From the NCBI GenBank assembly GCA_030248135.1, contig JASANC010002914.1, positions 1 to 64,000 on the forward strand: DNA of 64,000 bases. Direction: 5' to 3'. The notes under the pieces were generated by a model, which had not been told where the DNA came from, ran no database searches, and saw nothing but the letters and a program-made list of their open reading frames with translations. Shown in pieces: positions 10,670 through 23,392 of this stretch (its first letter is position 1; each line of letters begins with the position of its first letter). This stretch comes from Theristus sp. LFF4_11. Taxonomy: Eukaryota; Nematoda; Chromadorea; Monhysterida; Xyalidae. The position numbers and the translations under genes were made by a program.

Positions 10670-13600
10670 TCACAGATACTTGGTCACATCAACATATCCC
10701 TTGACGGCGGTCTGCTCGAGCGAGATCGCCGCCAATTCCTGGAGGAACTCGCGCAACACGATGGCGCAGTAGACGACGTTCTTGGTGCGCATCGTGTCCA
10801 GCGTGGCCGAGTGCTGCTCCAGCGCTTTGTGCTGGTAGAATCTGAATGCAAACGACGAATTGCATGGCAAACAAAAACAACACGTTTGTTTGGTGCGCAG
10901 TCACTCGTTCAACATGCTTCAAGTTCGCAACATCAGTCATTTCAGCACGATGTGCATATTGATTGAATGAAACGAAGCCGTGAAAAGTTGTTGTCGTGTC
11001 GGCGTGACCAACGCCACAGATGCAAAAGAGGGGTGTGGGTCTTGTTGAGTTTCGGCTCTTCACTGCGATCGCAGCTTCTCTCGCTATTTTAAACGACCCT
11101 ATGAGCAGGGTTTTACCTGGTATGGCGACAAATTGCGGAGCAATGGTGACAAAAATCGAAAAGTCGATTCTAGGGTAACTTTTTGCGCTGATTGCGAAAA
11201 AGTGGGTACCGTTGCGTAATTCTGCTTCAGTGGCCCAAAAATCACGATTTTTTGTTTTTTTGGCAGTTTTTTGGGATGTTTTAGGTCCGTGTGGTGTTAT
11301 ACTTGAACGAATCTAGTCAAATTTGGTATCAATCGACTCCCCTTGATTAGGCGAACAACTTTTGTTTATATACCAATACCGTAACTTTACTACCGTAACC
11401 CGTAGAGCCCGATTTTTACCATTTTTAACCAATTTTTAGGCGTGAAAGTGGCATTTTTGATCCCTGTGATGTTATAGTGGTTCGGATTCAATCAAATTAG
11501 GTATCAATCAATTCCTCTTGGTCAAGCGAACAACTTTGGTTTAAATGCCGTAACCGTAGCTTGTTTACCGTACCCATTAAACTACGGTATTTTGCCAATT
11601 TTTCACCATTTTCAGGCCAGAAATTGACTTTCCTGCTCCATGCAGTGTTATACTTGAACAAATCTAGTCAAATTTTACATCAATCGACTCCCCCTGATCT
11701 GGCAAACAACTTTATTTGAATATCGTAGTCTTTGCTTGACTACCGTACTTCTTAAAGCACGATATTTTACCAATTCTTCACCATTTTCAGGCCTCAATTT
11801 GGCTTTTTTGGTTCATGCAGTGTTATGCTTAAACGAGCCCAGTCAAATTTGCTGTAAACACACTCCCCTTGATTAGGCAAACATTTTTCGTTTATATACC
11901 GTAACCATATTTTTAATACCGTAACCTGTAGAGCACGATTTTTACTATTTTTGACATTTTTAAGCCTGAAAGAGGCATTTTTGATCCCTGTAGTGTTCTA
12001 ATTGTTCGGATTGAATTAAATTTGGTATCAACCAATTACGCTTGATTAGGCGAATAACTTTCGTCAAGATACCGTAACCATAGCTTGACTACCGTACCTC
12101 TTAAAGCACGATATTATACTAATTTTGTACCTTTTTCAGGCCTGAAATGGCTTTTTTAATCCGGTAGTTACACTTGAACGAGTCTAGTCAAATTTTATCA
12201 ATACGCTCCACTTGATCAGGCGAACAACATTTGTTCAGCTACCGTACCCAGTGTGTTTCCTCCTATCCCCAACTTTTTCGAAGCCACTACAGGTGCTGAG
12301 ACCGTAACAAAAGGACGGTTTTTGGGTGCACTGAATTCAAAAATCTTGCCTAAAACTTTGCGAGACGTTTCTATTATGCTAGTTTTTGCTTGACTACCGT
12401 ACCCCTTAAAGCACGATATTTTACCAATTTTTCACCATTTTAAGTCCTGAAATTGGCTTTTTTTGGTCCATGCAGTGTTATACTTGAACGAGTCTAGTCT
12501 AATTTGCTATCAACAAACTTCCCTTGATCAGGCAAACAATTTTTGTTTACATACCGCAACCATATCTTTGCTACCGTAACCCGTAGAGCGCAACTTTTCT
12601 ATTTTTAACCATTTTAAGGTCTGAAAAAGGCATTTTTAATCCTTGTAATGTTCTAATTGTTCGAATTAAATCAAATTTGGCATCAATGGATTTCCCTTGA
12701 TCAGGTGAAGAACTTTCGTTTAACTACCGTTACCATATCTTTACTACCGCAACTCGTAGAACACGATTTTTACGATTTTTAACCATTTTTAGGCCTGAAA
12801 GTGGCATTTTTGATCTCGGTAGTGTTCAGTGTTCTAGTTTTTCAAATTGAATCAAATTTGGCATCAATCAATTTCTCTTGGTCAAGCGAACAACTTTCAT
12901 TCAGATACTATAATTTAGCTTGTCTAATGTACCCCTTAAAGTACGGAATTTTACTAAAACCCTGTTATAAACATAACTCAAGGTCGCTGAGTACGAATAT
13001 AGCGTTTATTTTCATACGGATCACTCCGCACCCTAAAAACGGCCTCTATTGGGATAAAAAAATTGAACAAAATCTGGAACCTAGCCAAAAAATCTGAAAA
13101 CACAGTTGTAAATACAAGTTATAGTAGCTGAGTCCGAATATGATGTTTATTTTTTATACGAATTACTCCGTAACTTAAAAACGACTGTATAGTGATGAAA
13201 AAAAATCTCTATTTTTATTATTTCATTTCCACAGAAGCCTTTTTGGGTGCGGAGTAATCCGCATAAAAATAAACCTCATATTCAGACTCAGCGACTATAA
13301 TTTGTATTTATGGCACAGTTTTCAAAGTGTTTAGCTGGTTTTCTACTGTTTAATTTTTTTCTTTTTATCCCTATAGAGGCAGTTTTGGGGTGCGGAGTAA
13401 TCCGAAAGAAAAATAAACATCATATTCTGACTCAGCGACCTTGATTTGAGTTTGTAACAGAGTTTCATATTTTTGTGATGTGTTTTTCAAATTAATTATT
13501 AAAATAATTTTCCTCCTCATCCCTATGGCATACGCTTTTAGGGCATAATAGAAACGTCTCGCAAAGTTTTAGGCAAGATTTTTGAATTCAGCGCACCCAA

Positions 13601-16600
13601 AAACCGTCCTTTTGTTACGGTTTCAGCACCTGTAGTGGCTTCGAAAAAGTTGGGGGTAGGAGGAAACACACTGGGTACGGTAGCTGAACGAATGTTGTTC
13701 GCCTGATCAAGTGGAGCGTATTGATAAAATTTGACTAGACTCGTTCAAGTGTAACTACCGGATCAAAAAAGCCATTTCAGGCCTGAAAAAGGTACAAAAT
13801 TAGTATAATATCGTGCTTTAAGAGGTACGGTAGTCAAGCTAGGGTTACGGTATCTTGACGAAAGTTATTCGCCTAATCAAGCGTAATTGGTTGATACCAA
13901 ATTTAATTCAATCCGAACAATTAGAACACTACAGGGATCAAAAATGCCTCTTTCAGGCTTAAAAATGTCAAAAATAGTAAAAATCGTGCTATACAAGTTA
14001 CGGTATTAAAAATATGGTTACGGTATATAAACGAAAAATGTTTGCCTAATCAAGGGGAGTGTGTTTACAGCAAATTTGACTGGGCTCGTTTAAGCATAAC
14101 ACTGCATGAACCAAAAAAACCAAATTGAGGCCTGAAAATGGTGAAGAATTGGTAAAATATCGTGCTTTAAAAAGTACGGTAGTCAAGCAAAAACTATGAT
14201 ATTTAAATAAAGTTGTTTGCCAGATCAGGGGGAGTCGATTGATGTGAAATTTGACTAGATTTGTTCAAGTATAACACTGCATGGAGCAGAAAAGTCAATT
14301 TCTGGCCTGAAAATGATGAAAAATTGGCAAAATACCGTAGTTTAATGGGTACGGTAGACAAGCTACGGTCACGGCATTTGAACCAAAGTTGTTCGCTTGA
14401 CCAAGAGGAATTGATTGATACCTAATTTTATTGAATCCGAACCACTATAACATCACAGGGATCAAAAATGCCACTTTCACGCCTAAAAATTGGTTAAAAA
14501 TGGTAAAAATCGGGCTCTACGGGTTACGGTAGTAAAGTTACGGTATTGGTATATAAACGAAAGTTGTTCGCCTAATCAAGGGGAGTCGATTGATACCAAA
14601 TTTGACTAGATTCGTTCAAGTATAACACCACACGGACCTAAAACATCCCAAAAAAACTGCCAAAAAAACAAAAAATCGTGATTTTTGGGCCACTGAAGCA
14701 GAATTACGCAACGGTACCCACTTTTTCGCAATCAGCGCAAAAAGTTACCCTAGAATCGACTTTTCGATTTTTGTCACCATTGTTCCGCAATTTGTCGCCA
14801 TACCAGGTAAAACCCTGCCTATGAGTAGCCTTGTGCCAACCAAAGACCAAAGCCACCTGTACGCTTTCGTTGTTGTTGCACTGTTGTTCTGTTGCTGTTC
14901 GTCAAACGCTGTGTTGTTGCTGTTTCCATCTTCTGCAAACTTCAGTGCGCGTCTGTTCTGCGACGTGAACACGTCGGCCGGGGTGAAACCTGAATAAAAG
15001 AGTGTATGAACTTTTCAGCTAAAAGGGCATTCATGAAGCAGTATTTGGTGACCGCGCAGCTATGTTTTAACATGCAGCTACGCGTCACTAAATACCGCTT
15101 CATAGCCTCTGGTTGACTGTGACTTGCCGACCAATCAACGCACGTCACATAATATGTGGCCACAGAGCTTGGTGCTTGGTCAATTGTGTTTGGAAAGAGA
15201 TAGTTTCGAACAGATTCTGCTGTATACAAGATATTTTGTAGACAGCAAACAAGAGATTCGAAAGAGAAGAAAGGAAAAACATTTCGAGACGACAGATGAT
15301 GGTATGAAAGACAAGAGCACAAAAATCAGGCAATTCAAATTCAAATCGTGCACCCGTCACCTCAGGATACCAAGTGGCTGCATACCCCAACTCCCCCCCC
15401 CCCCAGCTCACCCTGCGTTTCGAGCACCGTCACTGGACTGACGGTGTTGCGTGGTTTCATCATTTTGTGCTGCTCCTTCGCGTATCGTCTGTCCCTCGTC
15501 AGCATGTACTTCCAGCCACGCTGCAGCAACTGACTGAATCCATCCGACGCAAACGCCAATGCGTCGATCTTTTGACTCGTTGCTGAGAGGATCTGCAATG
15601 AAGCGGCAATGAAAGAGTCTGAGCTTACAATTTGATCCTTCTGGTCTGACGAAAAATTGGTGCGAACAAGTGCGCGGTCTTTCGGGCATCACGTTATAGC
15701 TCATTCGCAAAATTCTCACCTGCCAAATCGACTTGACCGACGGCTGGAACACGAGGGAATTATTGAAGAACAATGACGCAATCAACGGCTGGGGGTGACT
15801 GGCCAGGCGACTGAGCACTCCGGTCAGTTGGAGGTTGATGAAGAGGCCGTTGTCAAGGAAGGAGTCCAGTTTGCCAAGGAGACACATCAAGAATGGACCT
15901 GCAGATTGTAGTTTTTTGGATTGGCAATTTTTGCTGATGTTGTCTGTGCAATATGTTCGTGTTTCAGTGAAAAACGATTCATCTTCTATTAACATCGCCA
16001 AACACTCGGTCACCAGACTCGCCATCGCCAAACAACTCGCCAACGTGTTGTCTTTAAACGAGTGCATTTTTTGCTGCCAATTTTCTTGCCAACACCGATC
16101 GACAAGTCACGTGACCAAAGAAAGAAACCAAAATGCGCACCGACCCAAGCACGGCGCTACCATTGACTGCGCGCACTCGATCGGCACGCCCACGCGCAGC
16201 GCAATCAGTCGTTCGCCATCGCCGTTTGCCATTTCAGCCGACTGCGTCATTTTTGTCTCGTCGCCAGTGTCCTCATTGGCGTCATCATCATCATCACCAG
16301 TTGACGTGTCATTATTGGCGTTCTCGTTTGCGTTGTCGTCCATGATTTGCTGGTAGCGCTGCTCAATGTACTGCACATTCTCCTCTACTGACCGCCGGCA
16401 ACTGTCGTGCGACGGACGCACCGTCGCGAGTGTCTGCAAGAAAAAAATGCACGTGCGTTTGCGGTCGGTGGCGAGGTTGAGAAGCGCTTTTTTTAAGTTT
16501 GGAAAACTTCGGTGATGTGTTTCGTCACGGCATCTTTACATTGTACATTTCTGTGCGAAATCATTAAATAAAATAAAATCAAGTCAAAGCTCAATCGCAC

Positions 16601-19600
16601 GTTCTTCAGTGGCTCAGACGTAATATACACCACTAAAATTGATTGAGCATGAAAGCCATTTTAGTGTCCATCGAATCAAAATCATCTTGAACCAAAAACT
16701 CAATCGACAAAATCGACCCCACCTCAATGAACGCATCCAAGTCGTCCAACTTCGCCCACCCCGTCAGCACGAACTGATTGTCTGCGGAGGTGCTGCCGTC
16801 TGTCACATTTCCATCGTGCACCGATGCTCGCTGTGCGTTTGACTTCGCAGAGCGCGCGTCTTCGCTGCTGCTCACTGTCGTTGGTCGCGTCGACTTCACC
16901 TCTGATGGGGCGACTGCTGTCGGTGACGGCCTGTGTGTTGCGAAATAATTGGAAACTGACTGAGTGAAAGTGTTGACTACAAAAACTGGCACTGTATTCT
17001 GAACACGGGCACGGTGTTCATTCACCAAGCTGTGAACACCACCACATTTGGTTCACGCTTGCACGCTCGTTTCAGCCAACGAACCTTGCTTCATTTGTGT
17101 GTGGGTGGTGTGACGGTGTCTGACGCTGAATTCTTTTTTTTAACTTTCTTTAGGTAACACAATGCCAAAGCCAACCACTCACGCACACTCACAGAAGTGA
17201 AAACCGTACAAACGCTGACAGCACCGATAAATTCAACGAGAAACAAACAGTGATCCAGTGCGCATGCCGCACAGCAGAAGGCAGCCTCCGGCTTGGTCGT
17301 GCAAAAGTGGCACGCACCGCTTGAAGAAGCAAACACCAGAAAAAGCAAAAATCAGCACAAGCAAAATCGCCAACTGACCGTGACTTTTCATCGCTGCTCT
17401 CTTCCTCTTCATACGCCAGTTTGAAATAGTCCGGCGCTGTTTTTCTGTATCGCGGCGTCGCCAACGACTCTTCGCCATCGGAGCCGAATCCGTCACGTGC
17501 CATCAAGAGACGGTCGATGAAGTCAAGCTCATCATCGGACTGACTCAGAAACTCGGGACCCAGCACGGACAGGTCGACGCTGCTCGGCTGAGAACGAAAC
17601 AGAATGAATTGTCTGAATTTCAAAAAAAAATTGAAAAATGCCGCCTCACACGATATTTCAAACCCAGTAAGTGTATCGCACTACAATGTGAACCAACCAA
17701 ATTGTATGATGGTTCTTTGCATTTCGGCCTGGCCAACATCATATGCAGAAGAGGGGTGGCCTCATCAGTGATGTGCCCCTCTTGTGTCGTAAAACTTGAG
17801 TATTAGGCTTAGTAATTGACAAGAAACCAAAACCCGAGCGTCATGGGCGCCCAGTTTGCGCATGTGCCATGACTTTTCCAATCCAAAAACACCTCAATGT
17901 CCAGTGCGCACCTCCAGTCCACTGCTGGTCAACACCGACGTGTGCCTCCTAGCAAAGTACTGGTTGAGCCGCCTGGACTGGCGCAAGCTTCCGGCCCGAC
18001 GCAACAAGGACGGCTGTGTCCGCGTGGACTCCGCCTCCGATGGCGAACCGCTCGAGCCAGCCGCGTACTCTCTGCAGTGAAGTGTGATCTTTTTGTTTTG
18101 GTCGCGAGACTCGTTGCGCGCATAGATAGGCAAACAGTGTCATGCATGATGCGGATATGCGAAAGTGGTGCAGTGATTCGAGTCTCCTAAATTGGGCCAA
18201 GTCGACTTTGCTTCGGCGATTTTGAATCGCTACATAAAGATTGAAACTAGTTTCCTCTCACATTCAGTCGCAGATACTAAAAACTGATAATAATGTGAAT
18301 CATTATTGGCTGCTTTTTCCATGCTGGATTGGCCCACCTGAAGTGATACGGATCTGGATTTCTGCCATCGTATGGCATCGCCCAGCATCTGGTGGCCGTG
18401 TATGCCTCCTGCACTCGATTGCGACTCCAATCCAAGTAATCAAAGAACGTTGACAATTCTGCAGCTGAAAAAAATCAAATTTACCATCTTATGACAAAAT
18501 AACCCCCGATTGCACAAACCTAATGTAAAAACAGAGTCGACTAATCAGTAAACTAAAGTCGCACATGCTCACACTCACAGTTATGATCTTTTATTTTGGT
18601 CCCGCAACTCAATGCGCGCATAGATAGGTAAACAGTTTCATGGATGACGCGGGAATTCAAGTGAATTTTTGAATTGCCACAAAAAGAATGAAACTAGTTT
18701 CCTTTCTACGTCTGCACACGCACCCACGCATTCAGTCGCAGAACTTAAAAAATTGATACTTTTTTCCGGAATTAGGCCTCCATTAGTTTTCCTACAATCT
18801 CCGCACCTCCATAATCACCTAATCCAACAATAAGTCTACGATCCATAATCCATGCTAACTCCCGCCAACCAGCCCCAACAGCCCCAACTGACTTGTTTCG
18901 CCGTCTGCGTTTGACAGATCGGACGCGGACGACGACAACGACAGATGGTAGTCCAACGGGCAGCACCGCGGCACCAGCGACAACAGCCGGTTGGTCACGT
19001 GACCCGACATGTCGATGTCACCGACACCGCCCACTTGACTGTCCATCACGTGCGTGCACGGCAGCAGGTATCTGTTGAAATGGAAAGTGAAGTTGAAAAC
19101 AGATGATGCTTCCTGCCATGGTACTACTGGACACGAACGGACTGCTTCGTGGACAACGTCGCAGCTCCCACACGGCGTCCACACCCGACCGAGCCTGCTC
19201 GATCGGACGAATTGCGTCACCACCTTGCCCATCCTGGGCCATGAACAACAACAACTGACTGCTTCCGAACACAACCATGAAATCGAGTCCCATAAAAACC
19301 GATAAAAGGGACAATTAGGAATCAGCTCATTCAATCATAAGCAACTGCTGTGAAAACTCACTTGAGCACCAACTCAATCATCAGATCCTCACAGTACAAC
19401 GAAAGCAACGTGTCGAACAGACCCAGTGAGACGAGGCACAACTGAAAATTGGGAAATTTCTCTAAATTTTCAGTACTACAACACTACTAATCAATTTATA
19501 AACAATCAGCCCCTGCGGCCGGCTTTTTACGGATTCGGGTATTTCCAATGTAGATTGAACAAGAATTCATTTCCAGTGTGTATTATGCTTCTCGTTTAGC

Positions 19601-22600
19601 TTTCAGAATTGGTGACACAATATTGGAGACGAAGAGTCAAATTGAAGGGACGTGTGATAAAACCGAAACAAAATTGTTATGAATTTCTCTCGATTGTGAG
19701 GGTAGTTTTTAGGAAAGATCGTGTCGAGACCAAACACCTTTTTACCGTACGTACAGCGAACACCGTGTTCTCCAATTTTATCACGCAACAGTAAAAACGC
19801 ACCTTCGTATTGCTGCTTATCCGATTGACCAACGTGTCCAAGATGCGTGTCTCGCCCTCCGATTCAATGATGATGAAACGAAACAGTGTTCGCAACAGCG
19901 CCTTCTCAGTGATCGTACGAAAGCAGAACTCCAAATACGCGGTGGCCGATATCAATTCCTCGAGGCCGTTCTGGAAAAAAAGCTTTGTTCAGAGTTTATT
20001 TTATTCTCAAAACCACCGGAAAGTGGAGAACCTAACAAAAAAGTTTTCAGCAGACCAGATCAAAACATTCCTCACCTCATACAAGGCCGGTTGTACGACA
20101 GACAACAGGAAGCCGTGGTAAATATAGTCGAGCAATTGGTCGAGCACTTTGCGGTGACCCACTTGGAAGGTCTGAAAATGAGAACCAACAAAGGTGCACA
20201 GGAAATAAAGTTTGGCAAAAAACGCTGTTTGTCATAATTAATTACTCCATCCATATAGAGAGACCGTGAAAGTCGCGTCAAGTTTGAATTTGCTCTCCTG
20301 CCAGACGCGCGCATTGTGATGTATCACATGCAATTTGTGAGATTTTTTAGCACGCCTCTTTTTGTGAGATTCTCCTTTCTGTGAGATTCGCTGATGTTTT
20401 ACTCAGACTATAAGATCTGTCTGTGATAAAACACTTTCGGCAGTTCCGCCTGGTGTCCGTCGCACTGACGAGCCAGGGGGCACCGCGGTATGCGTCTACC
20501 TGGCAAAACCGCAAACAGCGAACTTCATGCATTCCAGTGTGTTTATCGTCACGCAAGCTCATGTGAGTTCGTGTCAAGTTTGCATCTGCACTCCTGGCAG
20601 CAGACCCACGCATTGTGGCGTATCGCACGCACAAGCCTGCCAGTGTGTTTGTCACGGGTGCCAGTGTGTTTGTCACGACACTGCACAGACAGTGAACACT
20701 ACACACCTGTACCACAGCGTTCACAAACAGCAACGCCGCATGGAACTCGGACAGCGCGGGCAGTGTGTCGACGTCGCCGTTGGTGATGCGTCTCCAGTCG
20801 TCGCCGACGTTGCCCAGGGCGCTCAGTAGACGGCGGGGCAACTGCGAGAAACACGCGCTGAGGCCGGTGGCCAACACTGGGCAGAACGAGCCTGCATGTG
20901 ATGCGCACAGGTGCAAACACGGTTACGGTATCGCTGCTCGTGGTCTTGCCACGATGCTAGGGGAAACACCGTCTCCGACTCGAGAACGATTTTTCAAGTA
21001 CAGTCGCACGCTATAACACATCCAACTAGCTGATTGGATGATGCATGCATTCTGGTGCTTAGATTGCTGTGGAGGCGGAGTTTGGTTTGCACAGAATGCG
21101 CATGCACGTGATCACCAACCAATCAGCCGAATGGACATGTTATAGAGTTAGACAGTAAACACTCGACACTAAGCCAATAATAACAAACAATGCTCTCCAA
21201 TGAAGGCGCCCGCTCGCTCCGACTGCCTTGAGACGGACAAAATCAGCAAAATCGCATCTCGTGCCAATTGACCGATGTCGCCGGGCTCATAGAGATACGG
21301 AATCAGCAGTGTGAACACCATGAAACGAGGCGTGCTTTCGCTGAAAGAACGACAGAAAACACATTCATACGCTAACTGATGTCGTTTATTTGCTGCTGCG
21401 CAACACTAGAACAGGTTGAAAAGGGGTAAAAATATCCACCAAAAAACCACCGAACCTGTTCGTGTTCCCGTTCGGTTCCTGCCCCTCTCTCGGTGAGACG
21501 ACGACGGTGGTGTTGAAGAAGAACTCCAGCAGCGTGTGGTGCTCTGCGATCTTGATGCAGATCTGGTACAGCAGCAGCACGAAGTGCTTCTCGACCTCGT
21601 TCGCGCCCGAACGCACGGGGCTCTGCAGCGTGCTCCGGTTGCACCTGCGGAACAAAAATAGAATCACCAGCTGCTTCACAAACCTGGAAATTGTCAGTTA
21701 CGTTTTGATTGGACCGCCGTCAGTGTCAAACTCAAAACGATGAGTTCTGGAATGCTTTGTTTGCGGATTCGCCAAATAGGCAGTGAGGACCGTTTTCCGG
21801 TGCCGTACTTGGTGCTTTTCCGTTCGCTGATTCATTTGTGCAGAAAAAACATTCCTTTCGGAAGAATAATATTCTTCCAATCAACAAAACAATAAAATAA
21901 AACCACGGACAAACTGATTATTTTCTTTTGCAGAATGTAGCAAACCAAAAATATATAGAATCACAAAACTCAAAATCAGCAGACCATTCCAACAGTTGCA
22001 ACAGCGGCGTCAGTATTGGCTTGTGCACGAGCAACGAGTGGTGCGTGTGCGCTTGCGTGATCAGACCTGCGAGAAAGTCGAAATAGAAAACGCATCGTTA
22101 ACCGAGGGTGTTGAAGCTATATGGTCTTGCAAGCAAATAACGCTGAGATAGTAAACTAAAAAAAACAGTTTCTCTCAAATTCCAAACCACCAGTTTTATC
22201 CCAATGACAAACATTTTGCGGTCTGCGTTCAATACGCACGCACCTTCATACAATTTGAGTATACTGATTTGGCAGAGTGTCACGTGTTGATACGGCGCTC
22301 GCACGCAGAACTCCAGCGCCCGCTGCATGATTTCATCGACGAAATATTTGTCCATGATGACGCCGATCGTCGGCACCGGCTGTGCGTTGATCTGCACAAA
22401 CTTGGACGTGCGTTCACAGTCGAACTCAAACACTGATGCAGCCAGCTGATTGGTTGGTGATCAGGTGATGATGCATGCTCTCTGTGCAGGCATTGCTGTG
22501 GAGGCAGAGTCTGTCCAGCACGTAAAGCATTCATTCATCACGTGATCGATCACCAACCAATCAGCTGACTGATTGCCTAGAATTTACGAGCTCGACTGCA

Positions 22601-23392
22601 TTTAAAAAAGTGCAGCCAATTCTTGGCAATTTGCTGAATGGCTGCTGTTGAATTGGACTTAGTATTTTTGTCCAATCATGCAGGTCATTTTTTCAAAAAC
22701 AAGACAAGGGAAAACGGTGTGCATGCTGTGAATGAAACACCAATCAAAACAACAGGCGAATGAACCTCTGTCAAGAGCAAGAATGCCATCTGGTCGAGGT
22801 GCTTGAACACGGACAGCACGTGCTCCTCGGTGGTGATGGCGGACTTGTGCGCCACGGCCATGATCGACTGCGCTTGCAGCCAATGCGACTCGAATGCTTC
22901 CGACCACGTGCACGGATCTGACGCGCCTGAGCAGCAGGTTGTTGCCTGTTTGGTGTTGTGTTTTCATTTACGTGTCACTTTTTTTGCTTGGTCATTTTTT
23001 GATGGATTCATATTCTGCTCCGCTTCCTATGAAAACCTGCCTGCTTGACGGCCTTAAAATCGCAACGGTTACTTTGCTAGCAGCTGCTTGGAAATTCAGA
23101 AGATTCCACATTCAACAACACGTTTTTTTTTGTTTTTTTTTAACTGATCGTGTCAGCCGATGGGCAACTGAATGTGAGTGGGGGCGGGGTCAAGAGATCA
23201 GCGCTCGAATCAATCAAAACAAGCGCGTGAAAGAGTGCAAAACGATAGCTTGCGGGTCCACATCACGTGAATTTGTAGCGCACCAGCAACGCCCCAAGTC
23301 GGCGCCGCATTCTCATTTTGCCTGTTGTGCGTCGACGTCTGTTGCCGACCGTTCGTGTGGCCACGCTCCAATCGACGCAGAAACGTTTTCAT
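10670..23392 (-). CDS. FHIP1: FHIP1 (FAM160A) FHF complex HOOK-interacting protein
   Basis: FHIP proteins join HOOK and FTS/AKTIP in the FHF complex, which links early endosomes to dynein. Twenty exons: 23284-23392, 22766-22917, 22244-22391, 21985-22066, 21456-21644, 21189-21340, 20707-20891, 20076-20171, 19803-19970, 19362-19441, 18860-19071, 18338-18458, 17912-18071, 17379-17587, 16723-16930, 16145-16433, 15720-15898, 15412-15592, 14857-14989, 10670-10841. They total 3225 nt (1074 aa; vertebrate FHIP1 is about 970-1040) and every phase agrees. Diagnostic blocks are DPCTWSEAFESHW near residue 37, SFCPVLATGLSACFSQLPRR, ATAYLEFCFRTITEKALLRT, YLLPCTHVM, WAMPYDGRNP, the GPFLMCLLGKLDSFLDNGLF block and the C-terminal EFLQELAAIS (KELAA-type) motif. 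The middle (exons 13-16) is acidic and probably disordered. The start at 23392 gives a basic leader. The last intron (about 4 kb) holds a fold-back transposon. Confidence 0.95.
11106..14817. mobile_element. Fold-back hAT-like element, 3.7 kb, in the last FHIP1 intron
   Basis: The element starts CAGGGTTTTACC and ends GGTAAAACCCTG and is flanked by an exact 8-bp duplication, CCTATGAG (11098-11105 and 14818-14825). An 8-bp duplication with CAGGG termini is typical of the hAT superfamily. The two arms are near-perfect reverse complements over roughly 1.27 kb (about 11106-12378 against 13541-14817). Each arm is built from degenerate 175-195-bp units carrying CTTGATCAGGCGAACAA and CTACCGTAACC motifs. 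No transposase reading frame is present, so it is non-autonomous. It interrupts only intron sequence, between exons 14857-14989 and 10670-10841. Confidence 0.88.
12957..13465. repeat. Inner palindrome nested in the fold-back element
   Basis: Two direct units (about 12957-13085 and 13098-13215) carry CGCTGAGTACGAATAT-type and ATTACTCCG-type motifs. They are mirrored by two inverted units (about 13235-13320 and 13375-13465) carrying GCGGAGTAATCC and GACTCAGCGAC. Their sequence differs from the outer arms, so this looks like a second fold-back unit inside the first. Confidence 0.65.
15025..15104. mobile_element. Palindromic element family B, copy 3
   Basis: GGGCATTCATGAAGCAGTAT mirrored by AAATACCGCTTCATAG, in the FHIP1 intron between exons 15412-15592 and 14857-14989. 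Confidence 0.7.
18085..18287 (+). repeat. Dispersed repeat D, copy 2
   Basis: Starts TGATCTTTTTGTTTTGGTCG and carries GTTGCGCGCATAGATAGG and ATTGAAACTAGTTTCC. It begins only 14 bases outside the FHIP1 exon 17912-18071, so it reaches almost to the splice acceptor of that exon. Confidence 0.7.
18583..18756 (+). repeat. Dispersed repeat D, copy 3 (internal deletion)
   Basis: Very close to copy 1 (ATGATCTTTTATTTTGGTCC, CATGGATGACGCGGGAATTC) but lacking about 40 bases after GGAATTC that copies 1 and 2 retain. It is in the FHIP1 intron between 18860 and 18458, about 300 bp from copy 2 and in the same orientation. Confidence 0.7.
19710..19765 (+). repeat. GTGTCGAGACC repeat (family C), copy 3
   Basis: AAAGATCGTGTCGAGACC followed by TTTACCGTACG, in the FHIP1 intron between exons 19803-19970 and 19362-19441, in the same orientation as the other copies. 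Confidence 0.6.
20415..20535 (+). repeat. Dispersed repeat E, copy 1
   Basis: Starts CTGTCTGTGATAAAACAC, contains GCCTGGTGTCCGTCGCACTG and GCACCGCGGTATGCGTCTACC, and ends near AACAGCGAACTTCATG. A nearly identical copy in the opposite orientation is at 39911-40042. Both are intronic (FHIP1 and COBL). A weaker piece (CACCGCGGTCTTCG) is near 2942-2975. Confidence 0.75.
21001..21154. mobile_element. MITE family A, FHIP1 intron copy
   Basis: Degenerate termini CAGTCGCACGCTATAAC and TAGAGTTAGACAG, with the internal CACGTGATCACCAACCAATC arm. It lies between exons 21189-21340 and 20707-20891. Confidence 0.65.
22417..22598. mobile_element. MITE family A beside an FHIP1 acceptor
   Basis: Begins CAGTCGAACTCAAAC and ends GAGCTCGACTG with mirrored CCAATCAGCTG arms. 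Its left end is 26 bases outside FHIP1 exon 22244-22391, so the element end lies in the region that should carry the polypyrimidine tract of that exon. Confidence 0.72.

Noticed and set aside
11100..14820. A CRISPR-like array because of regularly spaced repeats
   Set aside because: The units are long (175-195 bp), degenerate and mirrored in an inverted arm inside a eukaryotic intron with transposon ends; there are no short identical repeats with unique spacers.
15408..16067. A 219-codon uninterrupted minus-strand ORF
   Set aside because: Only 15720-15898 and 15412-15592 are conserved FHIP1 exons, and they are in different frames. The long open frame reads through an intron and shifts out of the conserved frame.
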